A stretch of DNA of 64,000 nt from Sorghum bicolor (taxonomy: Eukaryota; Streptophyta; Magnoliopsida; Poales; Poaceae), in NCBI RefSeq assembly GCF_000003195.3, contig NC_012876.2, positions 2,925,935-2,989,934 on the forward strand. The letters are read 5' to 3'. The notes under the pieces were generated by a model. The model was not told the origin of the DNA. It saw nothing but the letters and a program-made list of their open reading frames with translations, and did not search any database. A program made the position numbers and the translations under genes. Below are positions 34,474 through 47,046 of the stretch, piece by piece; the first letter of the stretch is position 1, and each line of letters starts with the position of its first letter.

Positions 34474-35040
34474 ACATGTGCCCTTGATTGGTCAGGTCAC
34501 CTCTGAGGGCTCAAACCGAGCTCAGTGAGACAACTGGATAGCTCTATATGAATATTTCTATTATACTCTCTCGGGTCATAATTAGATGACGTTTTGAAGG
34601 TAGAAAGATAATTAAGTTAAAGTCATATCCAAAGTACCGTCTAATCCTTTTTTTAACTAGCAAACGGAATTCAATACCTTCTGAAAATTATAATTGTTTG
34701 ATGTGAGTTGTCCTAACTCATATAAATGTCAACCATGAATCTAGGTCATATATAGGATGCAGGATACTAAGGGCACGAGGGTAGTCTCAATGGGATTTCA
34801 TTGAAGTTTTATGGACATTAAATATGCTGATGTGACACCGTATTAATGAAGAGAGATGATAAAAGTTTTATGGAAGTAGAGAGAGTTTTATGGGGATGAA
34901 ACTCTTCTGCACTGTTTTCAAAATATGAGTATATTGAAAATTGAGCTACTAAACCTGCACTGAAGATGGCCTAGCTTATGGTATTTCCTCCGAACGTATA
35001 TGGGTTTAGATTCATCATGGAGCTTAGACGTTAAAATTGT
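34474..35040. other. Intergenic DNA left of the CACTA element
   Basis: No gene was seen. A Stowaway-like end (TACTCTCTCGGGTCATAATTAG) at about 34563 has no clear partner. Confidence 0.4.
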
Positions 35041-35121
35041 GTGCACTACTACAGAATGAGGCATTGGTTGATGCCTAAAATGGCCAAAAACCTCGGCCAT
35101 TTTGCGGCCCGGGGTTAAAGA

Positions 35122-35372
35122 CCCCTTTAACACCGGTTCGTAACACGAACCGGTGCTAAAGGGTCCTGCCCAACGGCTACTGACAGGTGCTGTCGGGGCA
35201 GAGACCCTTTAGCACCGGTTCGTATTACAAACCGGTGCTAAAGGGGTCCCTTTAGCACCGGCCAGAGCCCCGGGCCGAGGCAAACCCTTTAGCACCGGTT
35301 TGTGTTACAAACCGGTGCTAAAAGGTAACCCTTTAGCACCGGTTGTTGCTCTGAACCGGTGCTAAAGGTCCG
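35122..35372. repeat. Left subterminal repeat array of the CACTA element
   Basis: Several palindromic units pair CCTTTAGCACCGGTT (or CCTTTAACACCGGTT) with AACCGGTGCTAAAGG across 5-10 bp spacers. In CACTA elements such arrays are where the element's DNA-binding protein docks. Confidence 0.85.
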
Positions 35373-35871
35373 GTTTATAGGCCGGCTCCCTCCTCCCCTC
35401 TGCCCATTTGAAACCGAGAGCACCATTGTTGTTCTTGGAGCTTCTTCTTGCTTGTTCTTCATTTGTTCTTCATCTCCAACGCCCATCGTTGATCTTCTTC
35501 GACTCCGTCATCGTCTCTTCGCGCTTAGAGGTGACTAACTTCAGCCTTTCTTATCTTTTTCATGTTGTTTTTGGCTTGTGATGTTCCCATCATTTTTTAG
35601 CTCAAATCCACTTTGTTATTTTGAATCAGTCACATGAATTAGTATCCATATATATATATCATATTTCATGGTTGACCTAGTTTTAATATATTTTGCAAGA
35701 ATGAATTATAGTATATTTTTATGATCATAGAAAGTAGGATAGTTCAAATTAATTGGTTTGTTAATATCACTTGATTTATTTTTATTACTACATATAATGT
35801 CCATTGTATCACACATGTTTACTAGTAAATGTGGAATTTATAATTGTTTTAAAATTGAGTATGGATAGTAG

Positions 35872-36394
35872 ATGGCAACCGTGACCGGGTCTTCCGTCTC
35901 TCAACGGGTTCAAAAGCGATACCGTCCGGAACTCCCTCTCATTACTTGTGGCAAGTGTGGGCAGAAGATTTTGATGGAGTACAAAGTGTCGAAAGAGGGA
36001 GTAAACAAGGGTCGTATATTCTACAAGTGTCCAGATCGTAATGTGAGTTATTTCCAGACATTTGCTTATATATGTGCATATTTTTTTAAATGATATTAAT
36101 TAAACTTTTGATTCTCTCTTTTAATTTCAGTGGGACGGTACCGGCGGATGTACAGGTTGGTACTGGGAGGAAGAATACATTGAACACATTAAGAAATCTT
36201 TTGCACAGGTGGTTGAGGCTGAAGGTGGTGAGGCAGTGAGCCGACGAAAGAAGTTCAATGAAGTTGATCAAGCGAATGATCTATCTATTATAGTTGGGAT
36301 CGGACGCGAACTAATTATGTTGCTTAAGTGCATTTTAGTTTTATTTTTTTTAATGCTAGTTGCGATTGTATTTGTTGTAGCCAAGCTTTTCTAA
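35872..36394 (+). CDS. GRF-type zinc-finger protein with C-terminal membrane segment (CACTA-borne)
   Basis: Exons 35872-36042 and 36131-36394 join in phase 0 to 144 residues. The N-terminal half has the GRF zinc-finger pattern: ITCGKCGQKIL, then GRIFYKCPDRN, and after the splice WDGTGGCTGWYWEEEYI. A linker leads to a hydrophobic segment MLLKCILVLFFLMLVAIVFV and a short basic end AKLF, so it looks like a tail-anchored membrane protein. GRF fingers bind single-stranded nucleic acid in other proteins; what this one does in a transposon is not known to me. It lies inside the element and upstream of the transposase on the same strand, and the gap to the transposase ATG is 95 bp, which suggests a shared transcript. 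There may be a 5' UTR intron between about 35531 and 35868. Confidence 0.75.
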
Positions 36395-36489
36395 ATTAAT
36401 CAACTATGTATCTTAGACATGTTGTGCAATAAGATGAGAAACTATATGTGTGCATGGTTTTCATAATATATATGTTATCTTTAATGCAG

Positions 36490-39400
36490 ATGGTAACACG
36501 TAATTGGATGTATAATGCCGATCGGCGCTCCGAAGAGTTCATTAATGGCGTGCACTATTTCTTAAGTGTGGCCGAGTCAAATAAGAGGGACGGTTTCATG
36601 TGCTGTCCATGTGCCGTGTGCAAGAATTTGACGGAATATTCTAACTCAAGAACTCTTCATTCACACTTATTAAAGTCTGGTTTCGTACCAAACTATATTT
36701 GTTGGACCAAACATGGAGAAAGCGGGATTATAATGGATGAAGGTGAAGAAGAAGAAGAATTGGACCATGCCAATATTATTGCTCAGTACGGTGGCTTCAA
36801 TGATGTTGCAATGGGGGGAGATAATGAAGAAGAGGTGGCGGCAGAAGATGATCGGGGCGATGATGCTTTTGGTGATGCCATCCGTGATGCACAAAGAGAA
36901 TGTGAAAGTGATAAAGAGAAAGCCAAGTTCGAGCGCATGCTAGAGGACCACAGGAAATCGCTATATCCCACCGCTGAAGAGGGGCAAAAAAAGCTGGGTA
37001 CCACACTAGAATTGCTGCAATGGAAGGCAAAGAATGGTACATCTGACAAGGCATTTGGGCAGTTATTGAAGATCATAAAAAAGATGCTTCCGAAAGGCAA
37101 CGAATTGCCCACCACTACGTATGAAGCAAAACAGGTTGTCTGCCCTTTGGGATTAGAAATCCAGAAGATACACGCATGTCCTAATGACTGCATCCTCTAC
37201 CGTGGGGAGGATACGAGATNNNNNNNNNNNNNNNNNNNNNNNNNNNNNNNNNNNNNNNNNNNNNNNNNNNNNNNNNNNNNNNNNNNNNNNNNNNNNNNNN
37301 NNNNNNNNNNNNNNNNNNNNNNNNNNNNNNNNNNNNNNNNNNNNNNNNNNNNNNNATGATGCTAGAAACTTGCGGTTCGCCTTAAGTACAGATGGTATGA
37401 ATCCTTTCGGTGAGCAGAGCAGTAGTCACAGCACTTGGCCAGTTACTCTATGTATCTACAACCTTCCTCCATGGCTATGCATGAAGCGGAAGTTTATTAT
37501 GATGCCGGTGCTTATCCAAGGACCGAAGCAACCTGGCAATGACATAGATGTCTACCTTAGGCCATTAGTTGAGGAACTTCAACTTTTATGGAGCAAACCA
37601 GGAGTTCGCGTGTGGGATGAGTACAAACAAGAGCACTTTGACCTACGAGCATTGCTGTTTGTAACAATCAATGATTGGCCAGCTCTGAGTAATCTTTCAG
37701 GCCAGTCAAACAAGGGATATAATGCATGCACACATTGTTATGAAGACCTTGACTGTGTATTTTTGAAAAAATGTCGAAAGGTCGTGTACCTTGGCCACCG
37801 TCGGTTTCTTCCTGTGAACCACCCAGTACGAAAGAAAGGCAAGCATTTTAAAGGCAAGGCAGACCACCGGACCAAACCTCTCAATCGAACCGGGGATGAT
37901 GTACTCGAAATGGTCAAGGATATAAAAGTGGTATTTGGAAAGGGACGAGGCAGCGAACCTATTCCCAAGGATGCTAAGGGACACGTACCCATGTGGAAGA
38001 AGAAATGCATATTTTGGGAGCTACCTTACTGGAATGTCCTAGAGGTCCGCAACGCGATCGACGTGATGCACCTGACAAAGAATCTTTGTGTGAACTTGCT
38101 CGGATTCATGGGTGTCTACGGGAAGTCTAAGGATTCACTTGAAGCACGACAAGACTTGCAGCGCATGAAAGAACGAGACAACCTGCATCCAGAAAAGACA
38201 GATGATGGACGTCATTACTTAAGCCCTGCTAGCTACACTCTGAGCAAAGAAGAGAAGGAAAGCATGTTTGAATGTCTTAGCAGCATCAAGGTCCCATCTG
38301 GATTCTCCTCCAATATCAAGGGAATAATTAATGTGCCAGAAAAGAAATTCCTGAACTTGAAGTCCCATGACTGTCACGTTCTAATGACGCAATTGCTGCC
38401 GGTCGTTTTAAGAGGAATTCTACCTCCACACGTACGTCTAGCCACCGTAAAGCTATGTGCATTCCTCAATGCAATTTCTCAGAAGGCAATCAATCCAGAG
38501 CAACTAGCTACTCTGCAGAATGATGTCGTTCAATGTCTCGTCAGCTTTGAGTTGGTGTTCCCTCCATCCTTCTTCGATATCATGACACACCTCCTAGTTC
38601 ATCTGGTCAAAGAGATTCGTATTCTCGGTCCTGTGTTCCTACACAACATGTTCCCCTTTGAGAGATTCATGGGTGTCCTAAAGAAATATGTCCATAGTCG
38701 TTCCCGGCCAGAAGGAAGCATTGCCAAGGGCTACGGAACAGAGGAGGTCATAGAGTTCTGTGTTGACTTTATTCCAGACCTTGACCCAATTGGCATTCCT
38801 GAATCTCGACACGAGGGCAGACTCAGCGGAAAGGGAACACTTGGGAAGAAAACATATATTGGTACGGGAAACGATTACTTCAATAAAGCACACTACACAG
38901 TTCTCCAGAACTCCTCATTGGTGGAACCATATGTTGAGGTACACAAAGATTACCTACGGTCCCAGTGGCCCGGGAAGAATGAAGCTTGGATAATGCGTCA
39001 GCACATGGAAACTTTTGGCGATTGGTTGCGCAAAAAATGTCAAGGTGATGAAAACATTGATGAGCAGCTTTATTTGTTGGCCAGGCAACCATCATGGCAT
39101 GTCCTCACATACAAAGGGTACGAGATAAATGGTAACACATTTTACACAGTTGGCCAAGATAAAAGGAGCACCAACCAAAATAGTGGTGTACGCGTGGATG
39201 CCACGGATCCAAATGGGAACAGGCAAACATATTATGGACGCATAGAAGACATATGGGAACTAGTCTATGCAGCTAATTTTAAAGTTCCTTTGTTCCGGTG
39301 CCAATGGGTGAAGATGACCGGAGGTGGGGTAACAGTCGACAAGGAGTATGGGATGACAACCGTGGACCTTAACAATAGTGGGTTCAAAGACGAACCATTC

Positions 39401-39715
39401 GTCCTTGCTGCAGACGTGAGTCAGGTGTTCTATGTCAAAGATATGTCTACGAAACCAAAGAGAGGAAAAAATGATGACCACTCAATCATCAATGAGCCAA
39501 AGCGCCACATTGTCCTTTCTGGGAAAAGAAACATTGTCGGAATTGAGGACAAGTCAGACATGTCAGGCGATTACGAAAGGGATGATCGAATTCCGCCCTT
39601 CATAGTCAACAAAGACCCAAGCATTCTGTTAAACAATGAGGATACTCCATGGTTACGGCAGGATCATAACCAAGGGTCATACGTCAAGAAGAAGTTCACT
39701 GTTGTGTCGGCTTGA
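36490..39715 (+). CDS. TNP2-type CACTA transposase (interrupted by an assembly gap)
   Basis: The N-terminal part (36490-37219) starts MVTRNWMYNADRRSEEFINGV, the transposase-associated domain, with CCPCAVCKN and HSHLLKSGF. After the N run (37220-37355) the frame resumes with the transposase core: STDGMNPFGEQ, LPPWLCMKRKF, TINDWPALSN, CTHCYED, VMHLTKNLC and FPFERFMGVLKKYVHSR, followed by the DUF4218 and DUF4216-type regions and a stop at 39713-39715. The two sides are in different frames relative to each other across the 136 N, so the gap length is wrong or hides an intron; the piece usually found there is longer than 45 residues. The ATG at 36490 is preferred over 36448 because a splice acceptor (TTAATGCAG) ends exactly before it. 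It should cut and join element ends. Confidence 0.88.
37220..37355. other. Assembly gap (136 N) in the transposase gene
   Basis: Unknown bases. The flanking reading frames differ, so the stated gap length does not preserve the transposase frame. Confidence 1.
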
Positions 39716-40462
39716 CTGTTCCATTTGAGACAATCTAGGGTTCGGTCAAAGGGTGTGTTTGTAAAAACCAATGCTTTGACTTTGGTCAAACTTGGTCAAA
39801 TAGCCCATTTGATGACTTGAAATGAAAAAAGTTTGAATACAAAGTTGTTAGAGATCATCAAGATCTATATTTTATATATTGTCCATTTTTCCATTTGGAT
39901 AATTTTGAGCCAATTCTAGTTACATTTCTATAAAATCCAAGACGGGTTTCGGTCAAACTTGGTCAAATGACAAACTAAATTACTTCAAATGAAAATATTT
40001 TGAATACCAAGTTGTTAGATATCTTCAAGATCTAAACTTTTTATATACACAACTTTTCCATTTGAGAAAATCTAAGTTAACAATACCCACCAATTCTAAG
40101 TTATCACACAAACTATATGAAACTATATGTGTCAATTGTGGATTTTCAACTACACCTTCCCAAAACTTTGTCAAATGCAAAAATGGTCTGTATATGAAAT
40201 GTAGATTTTGATGAGTGGAACAATATTGGTATTCATGACTTTTCCATTCGAGACCATCTAGGGTTCCGAAACCGCTGCGTGGCTATGAGTTCTATGAAAA
40301 TTCAAAATTCAGTGGCGCTCTCGTTTTAAAATATAGATTAGTCCGTTGGACGAAGTGTATCGTCGGATGACTGTAACAAACTTTGAAGGAATGACTTTTC
40401 CATTTAGGACAATCTAGGGTTCGGTCAAATGGGTGTGTTCATCAGAGATATATATTTTTATA
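39716..40462. repeat. Diverged tandem repeats downstream of the transposase
   Basis: The words TTTTCCATTTGAGA, ATCTAGGGTTCGGTCAAA, ACTTGGTCAAAT and AAGTTGTTAGA..TC..CAAGATCTA recur three or more times with spacing of roughly 150-190 bp. The first and last occurrences (39720 and 40400) are the most alike. It is non-coding and probably 3' UTR/spacer of the element. Confidence 0.65.
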
Positions 40463-41334
40463 NNNNNNNNNNNNNNNNNNNNNNNNNNNNNNNNNNNNNN
40501 NNNNNNNNNNNNNNNNNNNNNNNNNNNNNNNNNNNNNNNNNNNNNNNNNNNNNNNNNNNNNNNNNNNNNNNNNNNNNNNNNNNNNNNNNNNNNNNNNNNN
40601 NNNNNNNNNNNNNNNNNNNNNNNNNNNNNNNNNNNNNNNNNNNNNNNNNNNNNNNNNNNNNNNNNNNNNNNNNNNNNNNNNNNNNNNNNNNNNNNNNNNN
40701 NNNNNNNNNNNNNNNNNNNNNNNNNNNNNNNNNNNNNNNNNNNNNNNNNNNNNNNNNNNNNNNNNNNNNNNNNNNNNNNNNNNNNNNNNNNNNNNNNNNN
40801 NNNNNNNNNNNNNNNNNNNNNNNNNNNNNNNNNNNNNNNNNNNNNNNNNNNNNNNNNNNNNNNNNNNNNNNNNNNNNNNNNNNNNNNNNNNNNNNNNNNN
40901 NNNNNNNNNNNNNNNNNNNNNNNNNNNNNNNNNNNNNNNNNNNNNNNNNNNNNNNNNNNNNNNNNNNNNNNNNNNNNNNNNNNNNNNNNNNNNNNNNNNN
41001 NNNNNNNNNNNNNNNNNNNNNNNNNNNNNNNNNNNNNNNNNNNNNNNNNNNNNNNNNNNNNNNNNNNNNNNNNNNNNNNNNNNNNNNNNNNNNNNNNNNN
41101 NNNNNNNNNNNNNNNNNNNNNNNNNNNNNNNNNNNNNNNNNNNNNNNNNNNNNNNNNNNNNNNNNNNNNNNNNNNNNNNNNNNNNNNNNNNNNNNNNNNN
41201 NNNNNNNNNNNNNNNNNNNNNNNNNNNNNNNNNNNNNNNNNNNNNNNNNNNNNNNNNNNNNNNNNNNNNNNNNNNNNNNNNNNNNNNNNNNNNNNNNNNN
41301 NNNNNNNNNNNNNNNNNNNNNNNNNNNNNNNNNN
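40463..41334. other. Assembly gap (872 N) between the two main CACTA genes
   Basis: Unknown bases. ORFs reported across it are meaningless. The sequence resumes with subterminal-like GAACCGGTGCTAAAGGG. Confidence 1.
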
Positions 41335-41359
41335 GAACCGGTGCTAAAGGGTCCGCCCC

Positions 41360-41367
41360 TATATAAG
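41360..41367 (+). promoter_or_regulatory. TATA box of the Ulp1-type gene
   Basis: TATATAAG stands directly after the subterminal-like repeat and before a pyrimidine-rich leader (TTCTTTCGTCTTCGTCTTCG), a typical plant core promoter layout. The mRNA start would be near 41390, and the leader would run through a 5' UTR intron from GT at 41641 to AG at 42743. Confidence 0.55.
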
Positions 41368-41689
41368 CAGCCGGCTCCCTGGATCCGGCAGTTCTTTCGT
41401 CTTCGTCTTCGTTCCAGCGCCGCCGCGGTCGTTTCGTTCTCGCCGCCGTCGTTTCGTTCTCGACTCCCTCGCCGCCGCGACCACCGTCTCCACCAGCGCC
41501 GCCGCGGCTCTCCACCAGCGCCGCCGCGGCCCTCCTCCAACGCCGCCGCCGCGGGCCACGGCCAGATCGAGCGCGCGGGCCACACATCATCCAGGCCACG
41601 TCGATCTTCCCTGATCTCTAGCTCCGGCCGGCCTTGCTAAGTATAGATCGAGAACGCCATTGATTAATTATGTATTTATATAGACTAGC

Positions 41690-42330
41690 TAGACCAGAAA
41701 TATATATACAAAAAATATTACATATATATACATAAATTAATACTACAAATCAAAACACCATATACATATATATATATATGTATATATGGTGTTTTGATTT
41801 GTAGTATTATTTTTTTATATATTTTTATGTATATATGGTGTTTTGATTTGTTGTATTATTTTTTGTATATATTTTTATGTATATATATATATGTAATATT
41901 TTTTGTATGTATGTATATTTTTTTTGTACATATATACACACATATATATAGTTTGTATGTATGAATTATAATTGTTTGTATGTATGTATTATTTTTTTAA
42001 TATATTATTCTAGTATATATATATAGTATGTATGTTTTATTTTTTGTATATATGTATTATTTTTTGTATGTATGTATATTATTTTTTGTACATATATACA
42101 CACACACATATATATAGTTTGTATGTATGAATTATAATTGTTTGTATGTATGTATGTATGTATGTATTATTTTTTTAATATATTATTTGTAGTATATATA
42201 TAGTATGTATGTATGTTTTATTTTTTGTATATATGTATTATTTTTTGTACATATATACACACACATATATATAGTTTGTATGTATGAATGTATTATTTTT
42301 TTAATATATTATTTGTAGTAGTTTTTTTTA
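41690..42330. repeat. AT-rich tandem repeats and hairpin in the 5' UTR intron
   Basis: A near-perfect inverted repeat at 41739-41808 pairs ACTACAAATCAAAACACCAT with its complement. After it, blocks with TTTTGTACATATATACACAC and TATATAGTTTGTATGTATGA recur at about 41930, 42085 and 42245. No coding. Confidence 0.7.
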
Positions 42331-42751
42331 GTATATATTTGTTGTATATTATTCTTGTATCATATTTTATTTTCTAGTGTTTTGTAAATATTATTGTTTG
42401 TACTATATTATTCTAGTATTGTTTTTATTCTAGTGTATTACTTGGCTTAAAAGATTCTAGTATTATTTTTAGAGCACTCCAACACTTTAATTTGTAGTAG
42501 TACTAGTAGTAGTATATAAGTCTCTAATATATGTTCTAGTAGTGTTTAGCCACTAAATTTATTCTAGTAGGGTTTTGTATATATTTTTGTTTGTACTATA
42601 TATTATTCTACTTTTTTTTATTAATGTATTACTTGGCTTAAAAGATCCTAGTATTATTTTTAGAGCACTCCAACACTTTCATTTGTAGTAGTATTAGTGT
42701 ATTTCTTATCTTATATAGAATATATATATATGTATGGTTGCAGACATAGAA

Positions 42752-45700
42752 ATGGCTGACCATCCTCATGATGATCCTGATTATATGGAAGCTGCCATTC
42801 AAAATATAATCGACGACGGTAGTCAGTACTTCGTTGATTACCACGACATCATGCAAGGCAATCGTACTGAGCAACAAGAGGGCAATGCCCCTGAGCAACA
42901 AGAGGGCAATGCCCCTGAGCAACAACTTGTCGTGCAACAAGAAGAAAATACTGGCGAGGTATGTAAATGTAAACATATATAAATAATGCATCTCTTACAT
43001 TAGGTTTTAGACTTATTACTTGGTTATTAATTTAGTATTTTTGTTTCTATATGTACGTGTAGCCTTCTGGATCGACCTCTACGGGGAGAAGCGTACCTCC
43101 ACGAGGACCAAAGAAGCCGTTGGAGGGCCGCTATGTAATCTCTGAGTTTGAGATAGCTACAGGCAGACCACTTGGTGAGCATGCAAATAAATATGTTAAT
43201 CACTGTGGATATCTTGTGAGAGATCAAATACCGATCAGTTGTCGTGAATGGAGAGAGAAGCGAGGTGCTCCTGAGATCAGTTTTGTCTCTGATCGTGACA
43301 AGGAGTTAGTTTGGAAAGCCGTCACAGACGTTTTCACCTTCGACACCAACGATGAAGAGTTGAAGGTGCGAATTTATGACTGGACTATGAAGAAGATGGC
43401 AGTACTCTTCCAGAATTGGAAGAAGTCTTTGTACAATAAATATGTCAAGAAAAACGAGACTCCAGATTTCAACCTCAAGCAATATGTAAAGCTGAGGGCC
43501 TTCTGGGATGACTTTGTGCAGTACAAAACATCAGAAGAGGGCGAGGAACGAGCCAATAGAAACAAAGAGAATGCCAGTAAAAAGGCATACCACCATCATA
43601 TGGGATCAGGTGGTTATAAGAGTGCTGCTCCCAAGTGGGACCGAATGGAACAGGAGATGCTTGCTAGGGGGGTCACATCCGAGACAATAGCAAAGAATTG
43701 GAGCGAGCGCTCCAAGCATTGGTTCTACGGTCATGGGGGAAGCGTGGACCCAGACACCGGGGCGCTAGTTTGGGGCCAAGAAATCTCAAGAGCAGCAGAG
43801 AGACTAGTCCGTGCACGTGAGGCGGTTCAGTCTGGTGAGTTCAGGCCTAACAGGGAGAAGGATGAACTCACCTATGCGCTTGAAAATCCTGAGCACGGTG
43901 GGCGTACGAGAGGCTATGGGGCAGTTCCGTGGCTGCAATCATTCCAAGCCGATCAAGATACCTACAGAAGCCGCCAGAGAAAGAAGGATGAGGAGGCAGA
44001 GCGGATCCGCCGCCTGGAAGCTTTTGTTCTGCAGTCACAAGAGCGCGAGAAAGCTCGTGAAGAATGGATGCAGGCAGAGATTCAAAGGCAAGTGCAAGCA
44101 GCACTTAGTCAAATGACGAAAGGGCAAGGTACATCACAGCCTGAGGTCAATGTTAGCCCCCCAGGCCAGTTGAAAAGCAGCTGCGCATCCACGGAAGTAC
44201 CAACCATTCAGGATGACACGAAGCTACACTTCCCCGTGGATGATGTCACAGAGGCTTTTACTACCTGTGAGCTGCATGTACCATATGGGAATGCCACCAA
44301 AAAGGTGGCTATCGCTGTTGTCAACCCTATCGACCGAACGGGCACTCCAAGAATCCATAATCGACCAGTACCTGGTGGATATGCTAGCGTCTCGGTTGAT
44401 AGGGTTGAGAAAGGTTGTGGCAATGTGCCACTAGACATAGAAGGGGGAGACGGAGAGAAGACCTTAGGTGAAGCTGAGAAGACATTTATTTGTTGGCGCA
44501 AGCGCTTCATAATTATTCCTCAGCATAGGTTTGTGTGTGATTTTACTTCTTATATTATTTATTATGTATTGAAATTTAAAAAAAGTTTACTCACAAAACT
44601 TGTAATTGTTTTCTTTGCAGGGACTCCTCCAACCTAAGTCCAGTTCTCTCCCTAGCGCATCATAGTGCTGCGGGCGGTGACAATGCTGGATCTCCTCCAA
44701 CACCTGCGGCGGCCACACCGACCCCGCCACCGCCTCCACCACGGTCTCCACCTCCTCCACCGAGGTCTCCAACTCCTCCACCGCGTTCTCCAACTCCTCC
44801 GCCTGCACCGCCCTCTCCAAAGAGTGCACGGTCGGTCCCCTCGCCTCCAAAGCGAGGTAGTAAGAAGCGGTCCGTCCAAGAAGGACCGAAGTCATCGGTC
44901 CCACCTCCAAAGAAGGTTGCCTCAGCAAAGAGAGCTAAGACGCCAGAAAAATTACCTTACGAAAAGAGTGAAGAGGAGGTAATTGCTACATCTAAAGCTG
45001 AGGTCCAACAATTTTTTGATAAAATAAAGGAGGAAAGGAAAAAACGGCTTAACCCAGAAAAGCCGTACTTTTATGTGAAGCCATCGGAACTGAGGCAGAA
45101 GGTGGCGGACCATCAAAAGAAGCAACGCGAAGCTCAGAAAAAGCCAGCACTTTCGGACTATGAGCGGTCTCTGGTCAAGTCTTCACAGCCTACTAAGAAG
45201 AGAGTAGGAAAGGGGGTCCCACAGCTCGGAGAAGTATCAAAACCGGTGCCCCCTTTGATTGTGCCAAATCAATACGGCTCAAATGAAGACTTGATGCCAA
45301 AGAAATCCTTAGCGTTGTCTGAGCTAGACTCGCTTGAGAGTTACTTTGGACAGAGCGGTTTAAATATAGAAGAAATTACCGCCATTCTTGGATGTCATAC
45401 ATTTGAAAAAGCCGAGGTAGTTGATCAATGGAGGGCAAGATATGAACCGGGCAGGAGTCTATTCGACCCTAAGCGTTTACACGAGCTCGGCACACAAATG
45501 TTTGCAATAAACAAATGGTGCATTGAGGCGTCTAAAAGGGGAGAGAATTGGATTTCTGTTCGTATTAGACAACATCACTACTTCCGTGGAGATGACCTCA
45601 TATACGTGCAGTTCGAAGAATTGCACCAATTATGCCACCTCGACGCTCTTGACAAATCTCTTGTCAGCTGCTTTTGTCTGTAAGTATTTTTCCTTTTTAT

Positions 45701-46749
45701 TATACTTCTAACTTCTTTAATTACATGTATATAATCCTTACACACTTAGGATTTGTATGTATATATGCAGGCACCAAATGAGAGAGCTCAGAATGAGAAA
45801 TGACAATAGTATTGGGTTCGTTGACCCTTATATTGTTTTCAAGGCTCCGCAGGCAGTGTGGACAGCAGATTATGAGACAGAAATCTGCACCAATCTTATG
45901 AGGTTCTTTGTAAACCAAAAAGAAAAACAAAAAATACTCTTCCCCTTCAACTTCGAGTGAGTTATATAGTTATTAAGTGCATGCATATTTTATTTTACAT
46001 TATAGGACTGACCCTATATATGTGTGTGTAAACAGCTTTCACTGGATACTCATGGTCATTGAAATTCCCAAGAACCGATTGATAATCTTTGACTCAATGA
46101 GAAAACCACAAGAAAATTATCAACAAATGGTAAACATTATTCAAAGGTACGTAATGTCGATCTCAGCTACAAAAATATCATAATATGACTCTGTAATTAT
46201 TAGTTCACGATCCACAATGGCTGTGTATAGGGTTTGGGAAAGATTCATTGACCGTGAACATCTCAGTGGATGTAAAGCGCCGCTTAACATAATACATCCA
46301 CAAGTAAGTTCTACTAGCTAACAAACTTTCGCTAACTTTTAGCCTTCTTATTGTCGTGGTTATGAATATTTTTATATATATATACATCGTACAGTGGTGT
46401 TTAAGACAAGAAGGAGGGAACAATCTATGTGCATATTACGTGTGCAAATTCATGATGGCACAAGTCAATCAAACACCCACAGAGACGCTCAGAGTACGTT
46501 ACATGTCTCTTTTCATTATCTCCTGAATTATATTGAATAACTTAGATAACTAATACCTTTTTTATTTATTTCAAATTAAAGACGGAATGGCTGAGGAAAA
46601 AGGTCCTACAACAAGACCGAATCAAAGCTATCCAAGAGACGATAGCAGGATTTCTCCGCGACCAAGTGATCAATCCAAACGGCGAGTTTCACTTCAACGG
46701 CAACGAAACTCTTATACCAAACAACGATGATCATTTGTATCGTTTGTAG
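42752..46749 (+). CDS. CACTA-borne Ulp1-type (C48) cysteine protease with long N-terminal region
   Basis: Eight exons join without a break: 42752-42958, 43063-44528, 44621-45679, 45771-45956, 46036-46146, 46231-46303, 46395-46493 and 46582-46749, giving 1,122 residues. All borders are GT-AG. The start at 42752 follows a splice acceptor at 42743. The N-terminal 560 residues form a plant transposase-associated region (FWDDFVQYKTSEEGE and SERSKHWFYGHGG motifs) with a charged coiled coil. Next comes a proline-rich stretch, then a Lys-rich basic region. The C-terminus is a Ulp1-like fold with His975 (FHWILMV), Asp992 (IFDSM), Gln1039 and Cys1046 (NNLCAYYV), so the catalytic set is complete. Ulp1 enzymes remove SUMO; whether this one does is unknown. 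In grass CACTA elements this position is held by the second (TNPA-like) gene. Confidence 0.85.
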
Positions 46750-47046
46750 ACATTGGGAGAACAAACTCTATGTATATATGTGTTACGAATTTTGTACATA
46801 TAAAACTATATATATATAAAGCTTTTTACATATCTATTTAATTTTTGATGTGGTCTATTCATTTTATTATAGGCAAAGCTTAACTATTAAGCTTAGCCTA
46901 TAATTTTCATTTATATATGCTTAATATGCGTGTAATATAAATATATTATTGTATCAGCAAAACATGTATTGAAAAACCTATTATTATATATTATATATAA
47001 ACAATAAACAGAACCGAAGAAGTGAACTAAAAAAAAAGAAAAAGAA

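Noticed and set aside
40429..41640. ORFs of 300-400 codons spanning the N run
   Set aside because: They consist mostly of unknown residues and have no evidential value.
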